This document shows, piece by piece, positions 43,401 to 56,771 of a stretch of DNA of 64,000 nt. Source of the stretch: Gyrodactylus bullatarudis. Taxonomy: Eukaryota; Platyhelminthes; Monogenea; Gyrodactylidea; Gyrodactylidae. The stretch is taken from positions 230,980 through 294,979 of the forward strand of contig SSNU01000030.1 of assembly GCA_012064415.1 (NCBI GenBank), in the 5' to 3' direction. The notes beneath the pieces are model-generated. The model was given only the letters and a program-made list of their open reading frames with translations, did not search any database and was not told the origin of the DNA. Position numbers and translations under genes: made by a program. Numbering within the stretch: the stretch's first letter is position 1; every line of letters begins with the position of its first letter.

Positions 43401-46400
43401 ATCATGATTTCTTTCTATTATATTTCCTCATTCATATTTTGTCCAAATTGAATCATTATTGTATCATTTTGAAGTGTGTTTCATCGCTGATGTCAAGCAA
43501 TAGAAAGAGGGACAAGGACAGATGAGAAAAATTTTTAATAATGGTTAGAATCGTGCATCTTTATTATTTGAGTTCCCGGCATCCATCTTCTAGTTTGTTT
43601 TTCCCGGGGAAAAGGTAAGAAACAATTCCATTGTAACATTATGAACTTGAATTATTGATAACTTCTCTAATCTATTTGAACTGAAATTAAAATATCTCTC
43701 TACTATCTAGAGGAGATTAGACATAGTCAGGCTTTAGAATGTGGATGAAATGTCGTCGACTTTTATTCTAACAGAGAGAGTGAAGAGTATTTTGACAAGA
43801 GAAGATGAGGCCCTATATTTTGGGCATAATGCATCCGTATGGTACAGTATTATTTTAAAAATCTTCAAAAATTAAAAGAAGTATTAAATTCTCTATAAAC
43901 TTGGGATTTGATGATTTTCTAAAAGAAAGAATTGAGCTAATCTAATGGCATATTTGCCCCCTTCTTGTTTTGCAGTGATTTTTCTGAATGACAAAGAGAC
44001 TAAGGGCTTTTTACATCGATGAAATGAAAACGAATCCCTTGCGGGCAACTGTTCTCTAATTTAACCAAGAATTGGCAAAGTCTCAACTGAAGTCTGGTCA
44101 AATAAATCTACATATTTTCAATTATAATTCTGGGAAATCGTCAAGTCAAAAATGTAATTTTGTTATTTATTTTCAGCTTATCACATCATTTTAAATGCAT
44201 TACTTAATATTTGATAAATCAAAAATATTCATCTAAAAATACAACAGATATATAAAGTTTTTGTATTTCAGCTTTAACCACACTGAATACTTTTGAGTTG
44301 AAATAACAGATTTTTACTTAAAATGTAAACATTCAAAAAAGGGTTAAGAAGAAAAAACATGTATTTTACGATTCATGTTAAGTAAGTCTTATGCTGAAGC
44401 CCCGCAGGTTATTTTGAAATTCATGGTAAAGATTGAAGAAAGACCAACATTTTCGATAATCCCACTATTGGGCTGGAAAAATTTCCACACAGACTATGCA
44501 AGAGACTCCAATTTATTCTTAATTTCAGTCTTAGATTTAGACAGGGTATTTTTAAAATTCATTCTGATATTTCAATTTTCTTCGCCTGCATCAACACGAA
44601 GCAAAACACGAGTTAATCTCTTCAAGTTGTTGTTGAAATATAATTTCCTATTTGCATTGTCTCAATATTTCAGGGATTTATGCAAGAAATACCCATGGAT
44701 TTATTTACAGTCTAAGGTGATAGTATACAAAATATTGTCTGAAATCTACTTTTAGATATGACTCTTTAAAAATTTATAAAAATAAGATTAAGATTACAAA
44801 CTTCCATATCAGGTTTAACATTCAGTTGCGCTAGAACATGTGTGAGGCATTTTTATCGATACAGACTGGAGATTAACTAGCAAGATTAATTGCCCAGATA
44901 TGCCTGATTTTTTTTTCAATCACTAAAATGCAATGGAATTCCACAAGTTAAACTGTAATATTCTATGGATATGTTAGTTTGCAGGATGATGGTATAAATT
45001 GATTCACAAAACTTGATAGAAAAAGGGAATTATTCATGAAAGGAAGTAACTAAATTTTGACAAGATCCCTTTGATGTCTGTCTTGCTCTCCTCCGATGAA
45101 GGCATTGATGGATTTTTTAGGGAATGAACCAAATGTACTACCTTGGAAGATTTTGGCCTGTTATTGCCAATAACTTATTGCACTGAGTCGTATACTTTTG
45201 TACTTTTTAGTCACTAAGAATTTAGATCCATTTTAAAAGCCATTATTTTTCATAAAGAGAATAAAATGAATTCCACTAAATCTCTTCTATTTCAAGAAGC
45301 AATTTATCCATTTTAAAAGATTTTCCAAAGATATTTATCATTCAAAAAGAAATTTTGTTCAAATGGATAATTTCTATATATTATAGAAATATGGCACATT
45401 TCTCTTATATCCAGATCAAAATTTCATCTTTAGATCAATTACATTTTACAGCAGGCGGATTACATTTCAAAATGTGTATTCTGATTTTACCAGCAGAACG
45501 TAATGTATAAATAAACAAAAGGATATATTGAAAAGTTCAAATAAACCTTCTCTTATGGGAAACAAAACTAATGAAACTCTGAGATTATAAAATCTGATAA
45601 GCTTTAAAAAAAAAACCCTATATTCGTCTGCTATGATGCATTAGTGAATCAATATTGTTGTACAAATAAGAGTGATGAATATGAAATAAATTCAATTTAT
45701 AGATAGGGTACTACAGAGCTCTTATTTTCAGAATGATTATTAAAAATCTAAATGTTTTCGACTAGATTTTTTCGACTTAATTTCAGTTTCTTGTAAATTG
45801 CTACCAATCTTTGCGGAAGATTTATTCTCGTTCTGATTCTGAAAGATCCTAAACCTAGAACCAACTATTTATAATCCGAAAATAATCACTGATCATAAAT
45901 AGACTTAAAGGAAAGGAATAATTTGAAAAAGTGTACTTTAGAATTTGAATTCTCAACATGAAAAAAAGAAAAAAATCTGGAAAAAACGTATAAAATCCTA
46001 GAGATGAGAATAGAAAAGGAATTATTTCTTTCTTTAATTCTTTCTTACTCCAACTAATAATTACATACAGGATATGTATCTCAGGAGAAGTAATTTCATT
46101 TATATATCCCTCTCAACAGACACACAGCCCAGTTAGTAACAGAAGGGGAGAGTAACATTAATTTTCAAGAGAAAGAGACGTAAAGTCAGCCATTTCATAG
46201 TCATTCTCTCTCTTTCTCTCCTGTGCTGCAAATATAAAAGCAAATGACTGAGAAAAGAGATTGATGTAACTCCATATATCATAGAATGAATAGTAACATT
46301 TTTAATCAGGAAAAAAAAGAAAGAAAAACTCACATCTTATTGTGAGGACAGGAATTACTCCAAAGGTTTCAATTATTATTAGGATCAGACAGAGGGAGAG

Positions 46401-49400
46401 AGGAATTCTGCGACAAGTCAACATTCTTCTCCTGTTGTAGGTAATGACTCTGTGAATTCCTATAGAACATGGGGGGTCTCACTTTATAAATTAAAATCGA
46501 CAAAACTAGCCAATCACGATAGGTAATGAAATTGAAACCCTTATCATTTCGGTTTGACCAATGAGAGTGAAGCAATCCTTCTTGTATCATTGCGATACTA
46601 TAATTAGTTAATTAAGGAAATAACTGTGATTCTTTAAACATTTTCAAATGGACAAAACCTTTTCTCACTAATTTAAAGGGATACTTGAAATTGTATCATG
46701 TAGTAATGGAAATGGAACGAATACTTGGATAACTAAGTAGTATTTAATAGATAAAATGTATATGGGAAACATCTAAATTCAAATTAAAAACACTTGACAC
46801 GATTTCTGGTGTAACATTGAACAGCATTTTGCCTTGTGTTTATGTTCATGAGGTTCACAGTGAGGTGTTTCCTATTGATGAAATGTAATACACTAGAATA
46901 TCTAACTCGTCTTCTATTATCTAGGCATTTGAGACCTCGTTTTGTTTTTACGCTTCAAGAAAATCTAAAATTCATAAAAATAACTTTTCCAGAACAACAA
47001 TTTATGCTAGCATATGAGAGAATGTAGGAATGAAATGATCTTTAAAAAGTTGTCGTCACTTCGGAAATCAGTTGAATCTTTCCTTGTCACAGAGATACAA
47101 ACTCAAAAGTATGTCTACTAATGCTAGAAATTATCTGCTATTAGTGAGTGGTACTTACTCAATCATAGGACAATTAATATTTTATGGCCTTTAGTAAAGC
47201 TCTCCTTGATACACTAATAATAGCCTTTTTTATTATGGGTATTATATTTGTAGTTGATTATTTTATTACATTTCATCAATACTTGAGTCAATTAATAAAC
47301 TATCTACAAGCAAGCATGTAAACGAATGAATCCCATGTAAGATAATTTCCATTAACATTTTTTCCGGACAATTCGTATTATGTAAATTGTTTAGGGACTT
47401 TACATTCTAGAGCATGCTGGCTTCAATCTTGATAAAGTTCATAATTTGAGTTGATAAATTTTTCATTTCGAAAGTCACTTGTCCATTTTATAATACTGTG
47501 TACTCTTTGGTAATATATATATTATGAGGAAGGCTATTTTTGCTGATTTTGTTCCACATGACAATCTTTTGAATTATATATTGCTGTAATTCACGAATTG
47601 AAAAACAGATGAAATTTTAATGAATTCAGTTATTTTGAAGTTTACGAATGCATTTGAAACGTGTTGACTTTTCTAATTGACAATAAGAAGACCTGACTAA
47701 AGCTTCTTAGATGCAAAATATGAAAATAATAAAAGGGTTATTTACTGCCTGAGAATGATTACACGGGGGGTCATGAAAAATTCAAAAAAAAGGGTAAAAG
47801 GATAAGTTAAACTGATTCTGGTGTAAAATTTTGCGCTGATCCCGAATCTGTGCTCAGATCTGAAAATATCGCTATAATTTCTGAGATAATGAGAAAAAAC
47901 GCAATTTCCCAAAATTCTAAATTTCCCTAACTTAAAAAATTAATTTTCGCTAAAACCGTAAACGTTATCCTATTAATTTTTTCGCAATTAGATAAAAAAA
48001 TAAATTCTGTATCGATTGATATAACTTTTGTAGGGGTGGAGTTTTATCGGGTTTCAGAAATTAACGCCAAATAAAGGTATTGTTCGATTTTTTTGGTTTT
48101 TTTTTTATTTTTTTGTAATTATTAGTCAACCAACACGGTATTATCAATATTATGAGGAATAATATAAACTTCCATCAGGGTTGTTTTTCTAAATATTTCT
48201 ACCAGGCATGTATACTTGGATTATTTCTAAATGCTCTGAGAGTTTCTTTCGTACCAGTCTCGGTGGGATCCATTTGTAAGCTGTAACATTCAGCGACATG
48301 GGCTAATCCATTAGCAAATAAGACGAACCAGTGGGATGTATTAACTAAGCACCTAGAACGAAATAATTCTAGAGAATCTGAATTCAATGTCAATCGATAA
48401 AGTAACATGGTATTTCAATTTCATAAGATTTCCGGATAAATCACTCATATTTTTTGGGAGTTTTTTCAATAATTTACTTCAAATCCTTTTAACACGAGTA
48501 GGAGTACATGACCACCCCAATAATTTTCCCTCTCATCTACCCAAAAGTAAGACTATCAAGAAATAAGTTTCTTTGTAGTTGATCTGTGGAAAAGTTCAAA
48601 TTGATCAGTATTCAATGAATGAATTCTTTATTCATCCCAATTTTAACACGTACTTAGTACTGTCTGTCCGTCTGTTTCTCTGTCTCATTGTCTGTTCATC
48701 CATTAGAAATAAGAATAAGAGAGATAACTAAGAAGAATCCTAATTGATATCTCTTTTTTTACCCTTTACTCAAACAGTGTACCAAGAGAGTATAGGTGGG
48801 CAGGAGGAGAAGCAAGCTTATTCTTCTTCTTTGAGATTCTTGAGATCTATCATTGTAGGCATAATAAATATTAAAGTCATGAAAAGAGTTTCTGTATGAA
48901 GTACATGTATATTATAATATAATAATATTATAATAATTATTAGCCTTATCAGTTTTATTATTACATTGTGTTTGTATATTATTATTATTATAAATGCATA
49001 TTGTTATGTTATTATTTATACATGTCTATAACATGTATTGTTACAGATATATTTTATTTATTGAATAATAATGATGTTTACCTCTCTTTGAGGACATACA
49101 TACATGTTAGTAGTATTATCAGTAGTATTAAAATATCGAACAATTACACATTTTTTGAAGAAGCATTTTCTTCTCTCTTCTCCCAGTAAGGAAATGGAAT
49201 GATTTCTACAAGTATTCTTGGACTATTTTTTTCAAAATAAAGAAGAAAGAACTTCTACTGTGATAATAATGTAGTCGTTTTCATGAATTTTGGTCCTCTC
49301 TTTTATTCGAATCTATGTATCAGTAAGTAAAATAACTATGGAAAATGAATGAAAAGAGATTTACATATTCTTATTGTACTACTATGATTATATGTAATAC

Positions 49401-50292
49401 ATATAATGTATACATGTATAATACTGGATTATAATTAACCAGTTTGGAATGTTTTAATGTATAATTGAAAGAGGAGGTAGCTGTAATCAATTAGATTTGA
49501 TAAAAACACATAAAGATTGGACAAAAACATGAGAGTTAATTAAAATTTAATAAGTAATAATATTTTTTCCAAGAAAATAATCAAAAAAGAATAGTAATAA
49601 TACTGGTTTCTTTTGGAAGAGGATAATAATACAAAGTTATCATCAAAGCATACATTAGCTTAGATTTGGAACACATGTCATGAAGACTAGGCGGAATATC
49701 GTTGATGTGGAATGGTCAAAGTTGTTTGTCACAGTCATCCAACTTTTTTTCTTTGTTTTACTTCTTCTTAACTAAGCTAATAATAGAAGAAATAAAATAT
49801 TAATTTCATAGTTATTGAAGTATGATAGTTATTAATTATAATTAAGTGATCCAGTATTTTATAAAACAATATAAATAAATAAATAAACACGAATAATTGA
49901 TTGTATAAAATATTTATCCATTTTTTCAGACAGTCTAAAAGCATACAATAAAAGTAATGTAATAAAATCTTTGAAGAGGTAATTTTTCTACTTTTAAAAT
50001 CTGGTTCAGAATGATTAATTTTAGCTTAACATAAAAATTTATTGCACCAGAAAAAAGATGATTGTTTTTTCATTTTTGAATTTTTATTTTGTCAACAACA
50101 ATTTCAGTGTTAAAGTAATTAAGAGCTTAGTAGCTGTTATCTTGTGACATAAAGTTGGTTTTTAAAAACTTTCATAGATCTTTTTTAATGATCTATTTGA
50201 GATTAACAAACACAAATTTTTCACCCGTTAGAAATTTAACAGAAAATTGACCATCGTTAAACTAGAATAATTGGTGTCAATTATTTATCTAT
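40499..50292. other. Large gene-poor region
   Basis: About 9.8 kb with no gene I can support. Open frames such as 44375-44755 and 46369-46590 have background-like composition. AT and ATT microsatellites cluster at 48,905-49,000 and 49,370-49,440. A stretch at about 47,760-48,130 has a distinct texture (GCGCTGATCCCGAATCTGTG, poly-T runs) that suggests transposon debris, and a 69-codon frame follows it on the minus strand (48199-48408). Confidence 0.5.
48199..48408 (-). other. Possible protein-coding fragment
   Basis: 69 codons with unusually protein-like composition (SHWFVLFANGLAHVAECYSL, MDPTETGTKETLRAFRNNP) inside otherwise non-coding DNA. No family recognised. It may be the remnant of a mobile-element protein or an exon of an unseen gene. 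Confidence 0.25.
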
Positions 50293-51129
50293 TCACTTAC
50301 TGTTACTCATAAAGCTACTATTTCCAATACAACTCGAGCATGAGTTTGTTGATTCTTCTTCATACTGTTTATTTCGTTTATTATTTCCATCATGGAGTAA
50401 CACATTACCATTTGAGACTTGTAAAGCACCATGAAGTTTTCCTTTAGTTACAGATGCTTCTATTCTATGCATTACTGCATCTAAAAGCATATCAATTGCC
50501 TTGGAAACATTGTGTCCTGTGGCTGCACTTGTTTCAATGTAGGGTACTCTAAAATTAAAGCAAGTTACTATGAAAATAATTTTTAAATATTAAATTGAAT
50601 TTAAAAATTCACCCTAATTGTCTAGCCATTGATGTGGCTGTTGCCAAAGTGACTGTTCTCTCTTCGGATAAATCTGCTTTATTCCCGACTAAAATAACAT
50701 CTGGACGGTCACAATAAGCATGTTGGCACAATAGATTCATCCAATCTCGACAATTCATCAAAGACTTTTCATTGGTTAAATCAAACACAAGGAGAAATCC
50801 CATAGCATCCCGAAGGAAAACAGTGCATAAACTACGAAATCTCTCTTGTCCTGCAGTATCCCATAATTGAAGATGTAATCTGAGTCTCATTCCTAGAACT
50901 CCATCTGCATCTTTACTTTCTCTGATAAGACGTTTCTGTCGAAAATCAACTCCAACAGTGGAAGTGAAACGTGGGTTGAAAACACCATCAGTGTATTGAT
51001 AAAGAAAACTAGTTTTTCCGACATTGCTATCACCTTGAAACATGAGAAAGTTAACTTACCGAGGGCTAATAGTTTTATTAGATAATCATAGTCATCATCA
51101 AACTGACTTTTTGAACCCTCATTATACAT
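50293..51129 (-). CDS. RAB27: RAB27 small GTPase
   Basis: Rab GTPase for secretory-granule and lysosome-related vesicle docking. Exons are 51060-51129, 50613-51033 and 50293-50548, with introns of 26 and 64 nt; 248 aa. DDDYDYLIKLLALGDSNVGK, the switch region STVGVDFRQKR, WDTAGQERFRSLCTVFLRDA, GNKADL and ETSAATGHNV are all present. The RAB27-specific insertion before LHLQLWDTAGQ is present (RLIRESKDADGVLGMRLRLH). Odd point: the C-terminus reads TNSCSSCIGNSSFMSNSK and then a stop. It does not end in the Cys pair needed for geranylgeranylation. A GTAAGT donor sits exactly at the end, so a further 3' exon is likely, but none was found. Confidence 0.9.
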
Positions 51130-51323
51130 GTTTAATAAAATAGATCACCTGACCTTGAAATTCATAAATATTTCATAAATCATATTGCAATTTTGGATAA
51201 TTTAAACGAAATTCCTATATTACTTGATTTTGTTACGCAAAATTCAAAAGGTGGATTTTCAATTTGAAATCATCAAATAATATTAAATATTTGCAACTTG
51301 CAATTACAAGCGAACTGATAAAT

Positions 51324-52356
51324 ATGGATTTTAATGACTTTAAAAGATTTAAAATATTCAAGTTCTACTTCAAGAACTTCTCTGTTGAAAATGCAAGATC
51401 CCTAAAAGTTGGATGCTGGCAAATATCACCGATAAATCCTCTTTTTGGAAATCCAATTCATGATGGAAGACCTACAATTTTATATAGTCATGGTTATTAT
51501 AGAGACAGAGCTGTCCCTGCAAGAGTTAAAACCTACCAAATTATTGCCGATCTCGGTTATCATATAATTGCTTACGATTATACTGGATTTGGTGATTCTG
51601 AAGGAAATTGTAGAACCGAAGATGAAATTGTTGGTGATGGGTTGGCAGTCTGGGATTATATTTGCAAATTAGTACCAAATTCAAAAAAGATTCTCTGGGG
51701 ACACTCTCTAGGTACTGGGTAAGTATCAGTTTTACAGTGGTCTGTAGTATAAACGGGGCAATATTTAAGTATCTTCATGAAAATAATCTTCCAAAGCCTT
51801 ATAAAATTGTCAATGAATGTGCTTTCACAAGTATTCCCGATGTTGTCGTCCAAATGCACTGGTTTAGGCTCTACAATCTTTTTCCCACACGTAAACTCAA
51901 GTTCAAGCACAAAGTTAAGAAATACGTTTGCGAGTTGAATAATATTAAAAAGTAAAATTAGAAACCAGTATTTATAATTTTAGCTTTGCATGCTGTGATT
52001 GTCCAATTCTGATTATGCATTCTAACGACGATATAGTCGTTAATATTAAGCTGACACATTTTGTACGCAAAAAACTTAATTTTAATTTCTAGTTGGTGAA
52101 TCACATGAGAGTTAGGCAAAATCTTAAAGTATCTTTTTATGAGTTTCCTGCAAAAATGGGCTACAAGCATAATTTTCTGTACAAGTCACCACAATTCAAG
52201 TTTGTCATAAAGTAAGTGCATTCATTTTGCAATAAAATCATTTTCATATATATTAATTCAACAATCACATCTCACAGAACATTCTTAGAAAATGAAGAAA
52301 CTGATAATGGACAGGTAGAAATCGAAGATAATGATGATTATGACGCAGATGAATGA
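51324..52356 (+). CDS. ABHD12-like: ABHD12-like alpha/beta hydrolase
   Basis: Serine hydrolase of the ABHD12 group (lysophospholipid/monoacylglycerol lipases in animals). Exons: 51324-51718, 51748-51951, 51984-52062, 52093-52211 and 52278-52356; introns 29, 32, 30 and 66 nt; all in phase; 291 aa. The oxyanion region YSHGYYRDRA, GYHIIAYDYTGFGDSEG, the nucleophile elbow WGHSLGTG (Ser), the acid block ILIMHSNDDIVV (Asp) and the catalytic-His region PAKMGYKHNFLYKSP are in family order. Vertebrate ABHD12 has an N-terminal membrane helix; none is seen here, so an upstream exon may be missing or the protein may be ABHD12B-like. The last 19 bp overlap the 3' end of the convergent dynein light chain gene. 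Confidence 0.87.
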
Positions 52357-52694
52357 ATTTTTAGTGCGAAAACTTCAACTAGACAATATACTGTTTTATT
52401 CTCCCATTTAATCAAGCAGTCTTTATCATTTTCTTCTTCCCATAAATAAGATACATCTACAATTAGCTTTCCATTGAACTTTTGTAATATAAAACAATGA
52501 ATAAAGAACTTGTAAGTTTGAAAACTTGAAACAAGTTTTTTAATAGAATTTTCTGTTATACTATCTATCCAGAATTTCATTAATTCTCTATCGTATGAGT
52601 CATCTGCTATGACCAAATCTATGATAGTTTTTATGATATTTTGTGCTTCTTCTTCATTGAAAGTTAGATCTTCTTGATTATTAAGAATATCCAT
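52338..52694 (-). CDS. DYNLT: Tctex1-type dynein light chain
   Basis: Light chain of cytoplasmic dynein that binds the intermediate chain and some cargos. Single exon, 118 aa, close to the usual ~113. The pattern is clear: NIIKTIIDLVIADDSYDREL, FWIDSITENSIKKL, FIHCFILQKFNGK, then WENKTVYCLVEVFALKI at the end of the domain, as in DYNLT1/3 (WENKTMYCIV). Start ATG at 52694. Its coding 3' end overlaps that of the ABHD12-like gene on the opposite strand. Confidence 0.9.
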   Translation of the reverse strand: MDILNNQEDLTFNEEEAQNIIKTIIDLVIADDSYDRELMKFWIDSITENSIKKLVSSFQTYKFFIHCFILQKFNGKLIVDVSYLWEEENDKDCLIKWENKTVYCLVEVFALKIHSSAS

Positions 52695-52813
52695 TTGAAA
52701 TTGAAACTATTTTACATGGAGAAAGTAAAACAAAATATTTCATACAGCTTTTTGTTTTTAATCTCTGTCAATGTTGTCACCGCGCAGTATAGTTATTTAT
52801 TTCGCCGGGCAAA

Positions 52814-53622
52814 ATGGCAAATCATTTGCTTCGGTTGCAGCATCAACAACAGAGTAAAATTGGCAGTCAATCTTCTCTTCGTTCCGGAGATGCCTCAGGA
52901 CTATATGCATCTAGAGAAATGGTTAACGGAAATGCATCGATATTTTCCGAAAACCCCAATCCTACTATATCTCAATTTGGAAGTATCAAGTCATCTAATA
53001 TTCATGGGCCGAAATCTTATAGATCAGGATATGCTGTTAGTAATTTGAAAACTTCGAAAAGTTTTGGGGCTTCAAGAGTGAATTAATTTTATTTAGTTAA
53101 TATATAGGCTTCTCTTGCAACAATAAAAAGCGGAAGATCTACTATTCAAGCTGAGTTTCATGATATGAAGGTTCATAAAAAGTTAAACTCTGTAAAATTA
53201 GGAAGTGCCAAATTATATTATGTATGGTCGATAGTGTTTTTTACAATTTTTCTTCTCGTCTTGTTTCTTGGTTTGTTAATTATGTGCTTGAGACATTTTT
53301 ATTACAACATTATTTTATCTACTGACATTGGGGAAATGACTGGACCCCTCCTCATCGCGTGCTCATTCATCTTTCTTGGTATTGGCTTTTATTTTTTGAA
53401 CAAAGCTTATATTCGAGGGGCCCAGGAGAGGATGTTCATCAAGGTACTTGTGAATAAATTTCAATCTTTCTTTAGTATCAACCCACAGATTATTCAAACG
53501 TTAAAGTTACAATGAAAAAAGACAAAAAAGGCCCCAGTGAGGATAAACTCATTAGTGGACAAACAACAGAGGATGCAGTTACAAGAGCTCCAATAGGAGG
53601 CGGTCAGAGTCTCTACTACTAA
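52814..53622 (+). CDS. Two-pass membrane protein, unknown family (248 aa)
   Basis: Exons are 52814-53077, 53108-53443 and 53476-53622, with introns of 30 and 32 nt and all junctions phase 0. The N-terminal ~120 residues are hydrophilic and Ser/Asn-rich (MANHLLRLQHQQQSKIGSQS, RSGRSTIQAEF). Two hydrophobic helices follow, at ~126-149 (YYVWSIVFFTIFLLVLFLGL) and ~167-185 (GPLLIACSFIFLGIGFYFL), with a ~17-residue loop, so both termini should face the same side. A Lys-rich C-terminal tail ends QSLYY. I do not recognise the family. It is divergent from the dynein light chain, with 119 bp between the starts. Confidence 0.75.
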
Positions 53623-53947
53623 AAACTTTTATAAAAATACAGATAACATTGCAATCTAATTTTATTTTAAATATTACAATATGAGCTGTAGTGTTGAGTA
53701 CAAAATGTGAAAGACTACTGACTGTCAAAGATTACTTCAAAATAATCTAGGATTTTTTTGGTGTTTTAATCATAATAACTGGAATCGATTTGCTTGTCAA
53801 AACATTTAAGTCCATAGTCACTGGGGAATTTTTATACGGAAAGTATGATGAAGCAGGCTTGATTGACGTCTAAATGAAGAATCAAGTTGAAATAGTATTA
53901 TTATATATGCCAATTTTTAAACAACTTAATTTAGAAAGAACAACCGT
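53623..53947. other. Intergenic spacer
   Basis: 325 bp between two convergent genes; nothing seen beyond AT-rich UTR-like sequence. Confidence 0.5.
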
Positions 53948-56642
53948 TTAGTTAATAATGTTGACTTGAGTTTTAATACATTTTATAATTTTTCCACACG
54001 ATAAAAGCTGGAGACGAAAATTGTCAATAAGACTTACTTTAGTAGGTCTTTTATCAGGACATGCTGATAAAACATTGGAAGCAATTAAATTTCTTTTTGC
54101 TACCACAATCAAATCTTCAATGGTATCCATCTGAGTTGGATGAGGGTATATTTTGAGCATAGTTTCTTTTTCCACATCTTGGTCTAGGGATGCTTCATTC
54201 ATTTTGTACTTTTCAAGGACATCTCTAGCTGTGTTGAATAATTTGGCTGCATTGGCATAAATTTCAGAGCTCTCTTTATTTTTGAAAATTTCCTTGTTTT
54301 TCTCAATAAGATAATTACACACATTTTCCCGGCCACAATGCTCTTTAGGGAAAAGGAGTGGATTCTCGAGGAGAATTCCAAAACGGCGAGAGAATATTTC
54401 TTTGTAGTTACTCTTGGGGAGATTCAGTCTAACCTTGGAAGCAATTGATTTTTCTTTGACTTCAACAGGCTCTGAATCAAGATCTAGATTGCAATCTTTG
54501 AGGATAGCCAAATGAGCCATTAGGCTACCACCAATTAAAAAGAGGTTTCCTCTTATGTAATTGAGCTAAAATAGAGTAACAAAGATTAACCAATTTATAG
54601 AATCTAATTAGATTTGAAGATTTTGTCGAATTACCTCATTAGAGAGACGAGAAGTTACAGAGTAGTAGTTTTCCTGCATTTTTTCAAAATTTGGTATCTT
54701 TTCCTTTTTGGCACGAAATTTGAAATGCGTCAACCCTGATTCGAAGAGATAACTTTCTGTAACATTAAAGAAAATATTAAAACTAAAAAATCTTCAACAT
54801 GAAAAGTCTACAATTACCAATGAGTTTGTCTAGATTCTTTAAATGACTGATAAGGAAACTGTAGACGATGGGAAGTTCCGAACAAGAATATAACTCCATA
54901 TAGAAGCCTTGAGTAAGATAGTTCCAGACCAGATGGTAAAAGTAATAAATCATGATGAAGCTAAAGTTTGGCCTCTGATCTTTGAGAAGTTCCTTGGCCA
55001 GTTCATCTTCCTCGAATAGGGGAATAAGAGAATTTTCCAAATGATACCAATACGAACTATTGACCATATAATCTCGGAATAGGATTTTCGCAGCAGTATA
55101 CTGGCGACTTGTATTATTACAGAATAACATGATTATCTGGAAAAAAGTAAAATCAATGATGATCAAAAGTACAAATTATCAAAGTACTAAATTAACTAAT
55201 TTAACTAAACTCACATTTTTGATTGAATTTTCGCACTGAGAAAGTATTTCCGGTACAAATTGCTTCTCAAGAACTTGATCAAAAAACTTTTCATCAATGA
55301 ATGGATCCATCTTAGACCAGGCTCTCATCAGAGTTTCAACACACTGATTTGAAGCTATTCTAGAGTTCTCTTTTAAAAAAGTATTTGATAAAAGTTGACA
55401 AAATGAACGTGAAAAAATGCACCCTCCTGCAATCTGAAGACGAGGCGATTTTTCTGAATCATTGAGAATTTTTTTCATTTGTCTTGCCTCAATTTGACCT
55501 AGCTTTTGCATGATTATATAGAAGGATGCCAAGGAAAGATGAGGAGATTTAGTGTTTTTGAGATATCTAGAAAAGAGAAATACAACATTTCTCAATCGTT
55601 GAGCGAGTTCAGTCAAATAGATAAAACCGTCTGTTCTGCCAATTATTTTAACTGAACGAGGTATTGATGCTGGCTGTTTAAGAGAATTTAGAAGGGGTTC
55701 AAATCCAGGTATCCCGTACTCATAATTACGAGGATCTTCTTTTCCCTTATCAGGTTGTATTCCTACATCAGAAGTAACCAAAAGTTCATGAGAGTTGGCA
55801 ATTAGATCATTCGTCACCGAATCACAGTTCTCCAATAATTTTGTAATATTTATTGATTCACAACTGGAGCCATCATCAATGTAAAGGTTTGACATCATGG
55901 AGAGAACTTTATTCTCTTGACAAAGTTGATGAATATTTTGTGAAATAAAGAGTAGATCTCGAATAAATCTAAATCGAATAGACAAATTATATTGCCAATC
56001 TTCCGAACCACCATCAAGTTGTTCACAAATTCTTTTCAACTCATCAATCAAAAGAGAATATTCAATCTCAGTGGAGTTGGGTCGAAACTTTTTATTAAAT
56101 TGTTCTGCTTTTTCGTTGAAATCGTCAAATCTCTTTTCTGGAGCTTGAAGAGAAATTCCATTCAGTGATGCATAAAAATCTTCTTCTTCGTATATTGAGG
56201 CAGAAATAATTATTTCCCGCATATAGTAGACAACTTTCCTCATTGACTCACAAAACAAAGTGAGATATTCATCCTCAATAAGCTGAGTGCAGTGCATGTA
56301 CATGGATGAAAAAATCGTTTGCATTAGAGGATCTCCATTGAGCCAGTTAACAAATGAACATAAAAGTTCGTCTATTATTCCTAATAAGACGGCCTTTTCT
56401 TCAAAACGCGAAAATTTTAGCATATTGCTAGTAATGGCCTGAGTGAGAGTAGGAACTTTACGACGGTTTTGACAACGAGAATCTAATTTTGGATCCATTA
56501 TTTCGATAGCAAATATTGCGTATTGCAGTGAAAACCAGCTTCCATGAAGTAATTCACCAGGAAATAAAGCTAATTTACAAGCGTCTTTAAATTCGGCTGT
56601 AATATCAACGAGTTCATCGGAATTTTCTTCAAGACAATTCAT
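53948..56642 (-). CDS. NAA35: NAA35, auxiliary subunit of NatC N-terminal acetyltransferase
   Basis: Scaffold subunit (Mak10) of NatC, which acetylates N-terminal Met before hydrophobic residues. Exons: 55215-56642, 54818-55136, 54635-54756 and 53948-54565, all in phase; 828 aa, somewhat longer than vertebrate NAA35. Family blocks: ELVDITAEFKDACKLALFPG, GELLHGSWFSLQYAIFAIEI followed by MDPKLDSRC, NRRKVPTLTQAI, SIYEEEDFYA, GFEPLLNSLKQPASIPRSVK and the helical repeat. The third and fourth exons carry SYLFESGLTHFKFRAKKEKI and RRFGILLENPLLFPKEH. It is a helical repeat protein with no catalytic site, as expected. It is divergent from NKIRAS, with 129 bp between the starts. Confidence 0.92.
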
Positions 56643-56771
56643 CCGAGGTCAGATTTTGGATAAAATTTATTGAATAATAGTCTAGCTTAAACAAAAGTTA
56701 GAAATCACAAAATTCAATACCTATTATTGGTTTAGGTGTGAATTTGAATTTTTGGTGGTCGAGATTAGATC

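Noticed and set aside
43230..43451. 73-codon Phe/Tyr/Ser-rich frame
   Set aside because: Pyrimidine-tract translation without protein character.
44375..44755. 126-codon plus-strand frame
   Set aside because: Long by chance in AT-rich DNA; no family match and no splice or start context.
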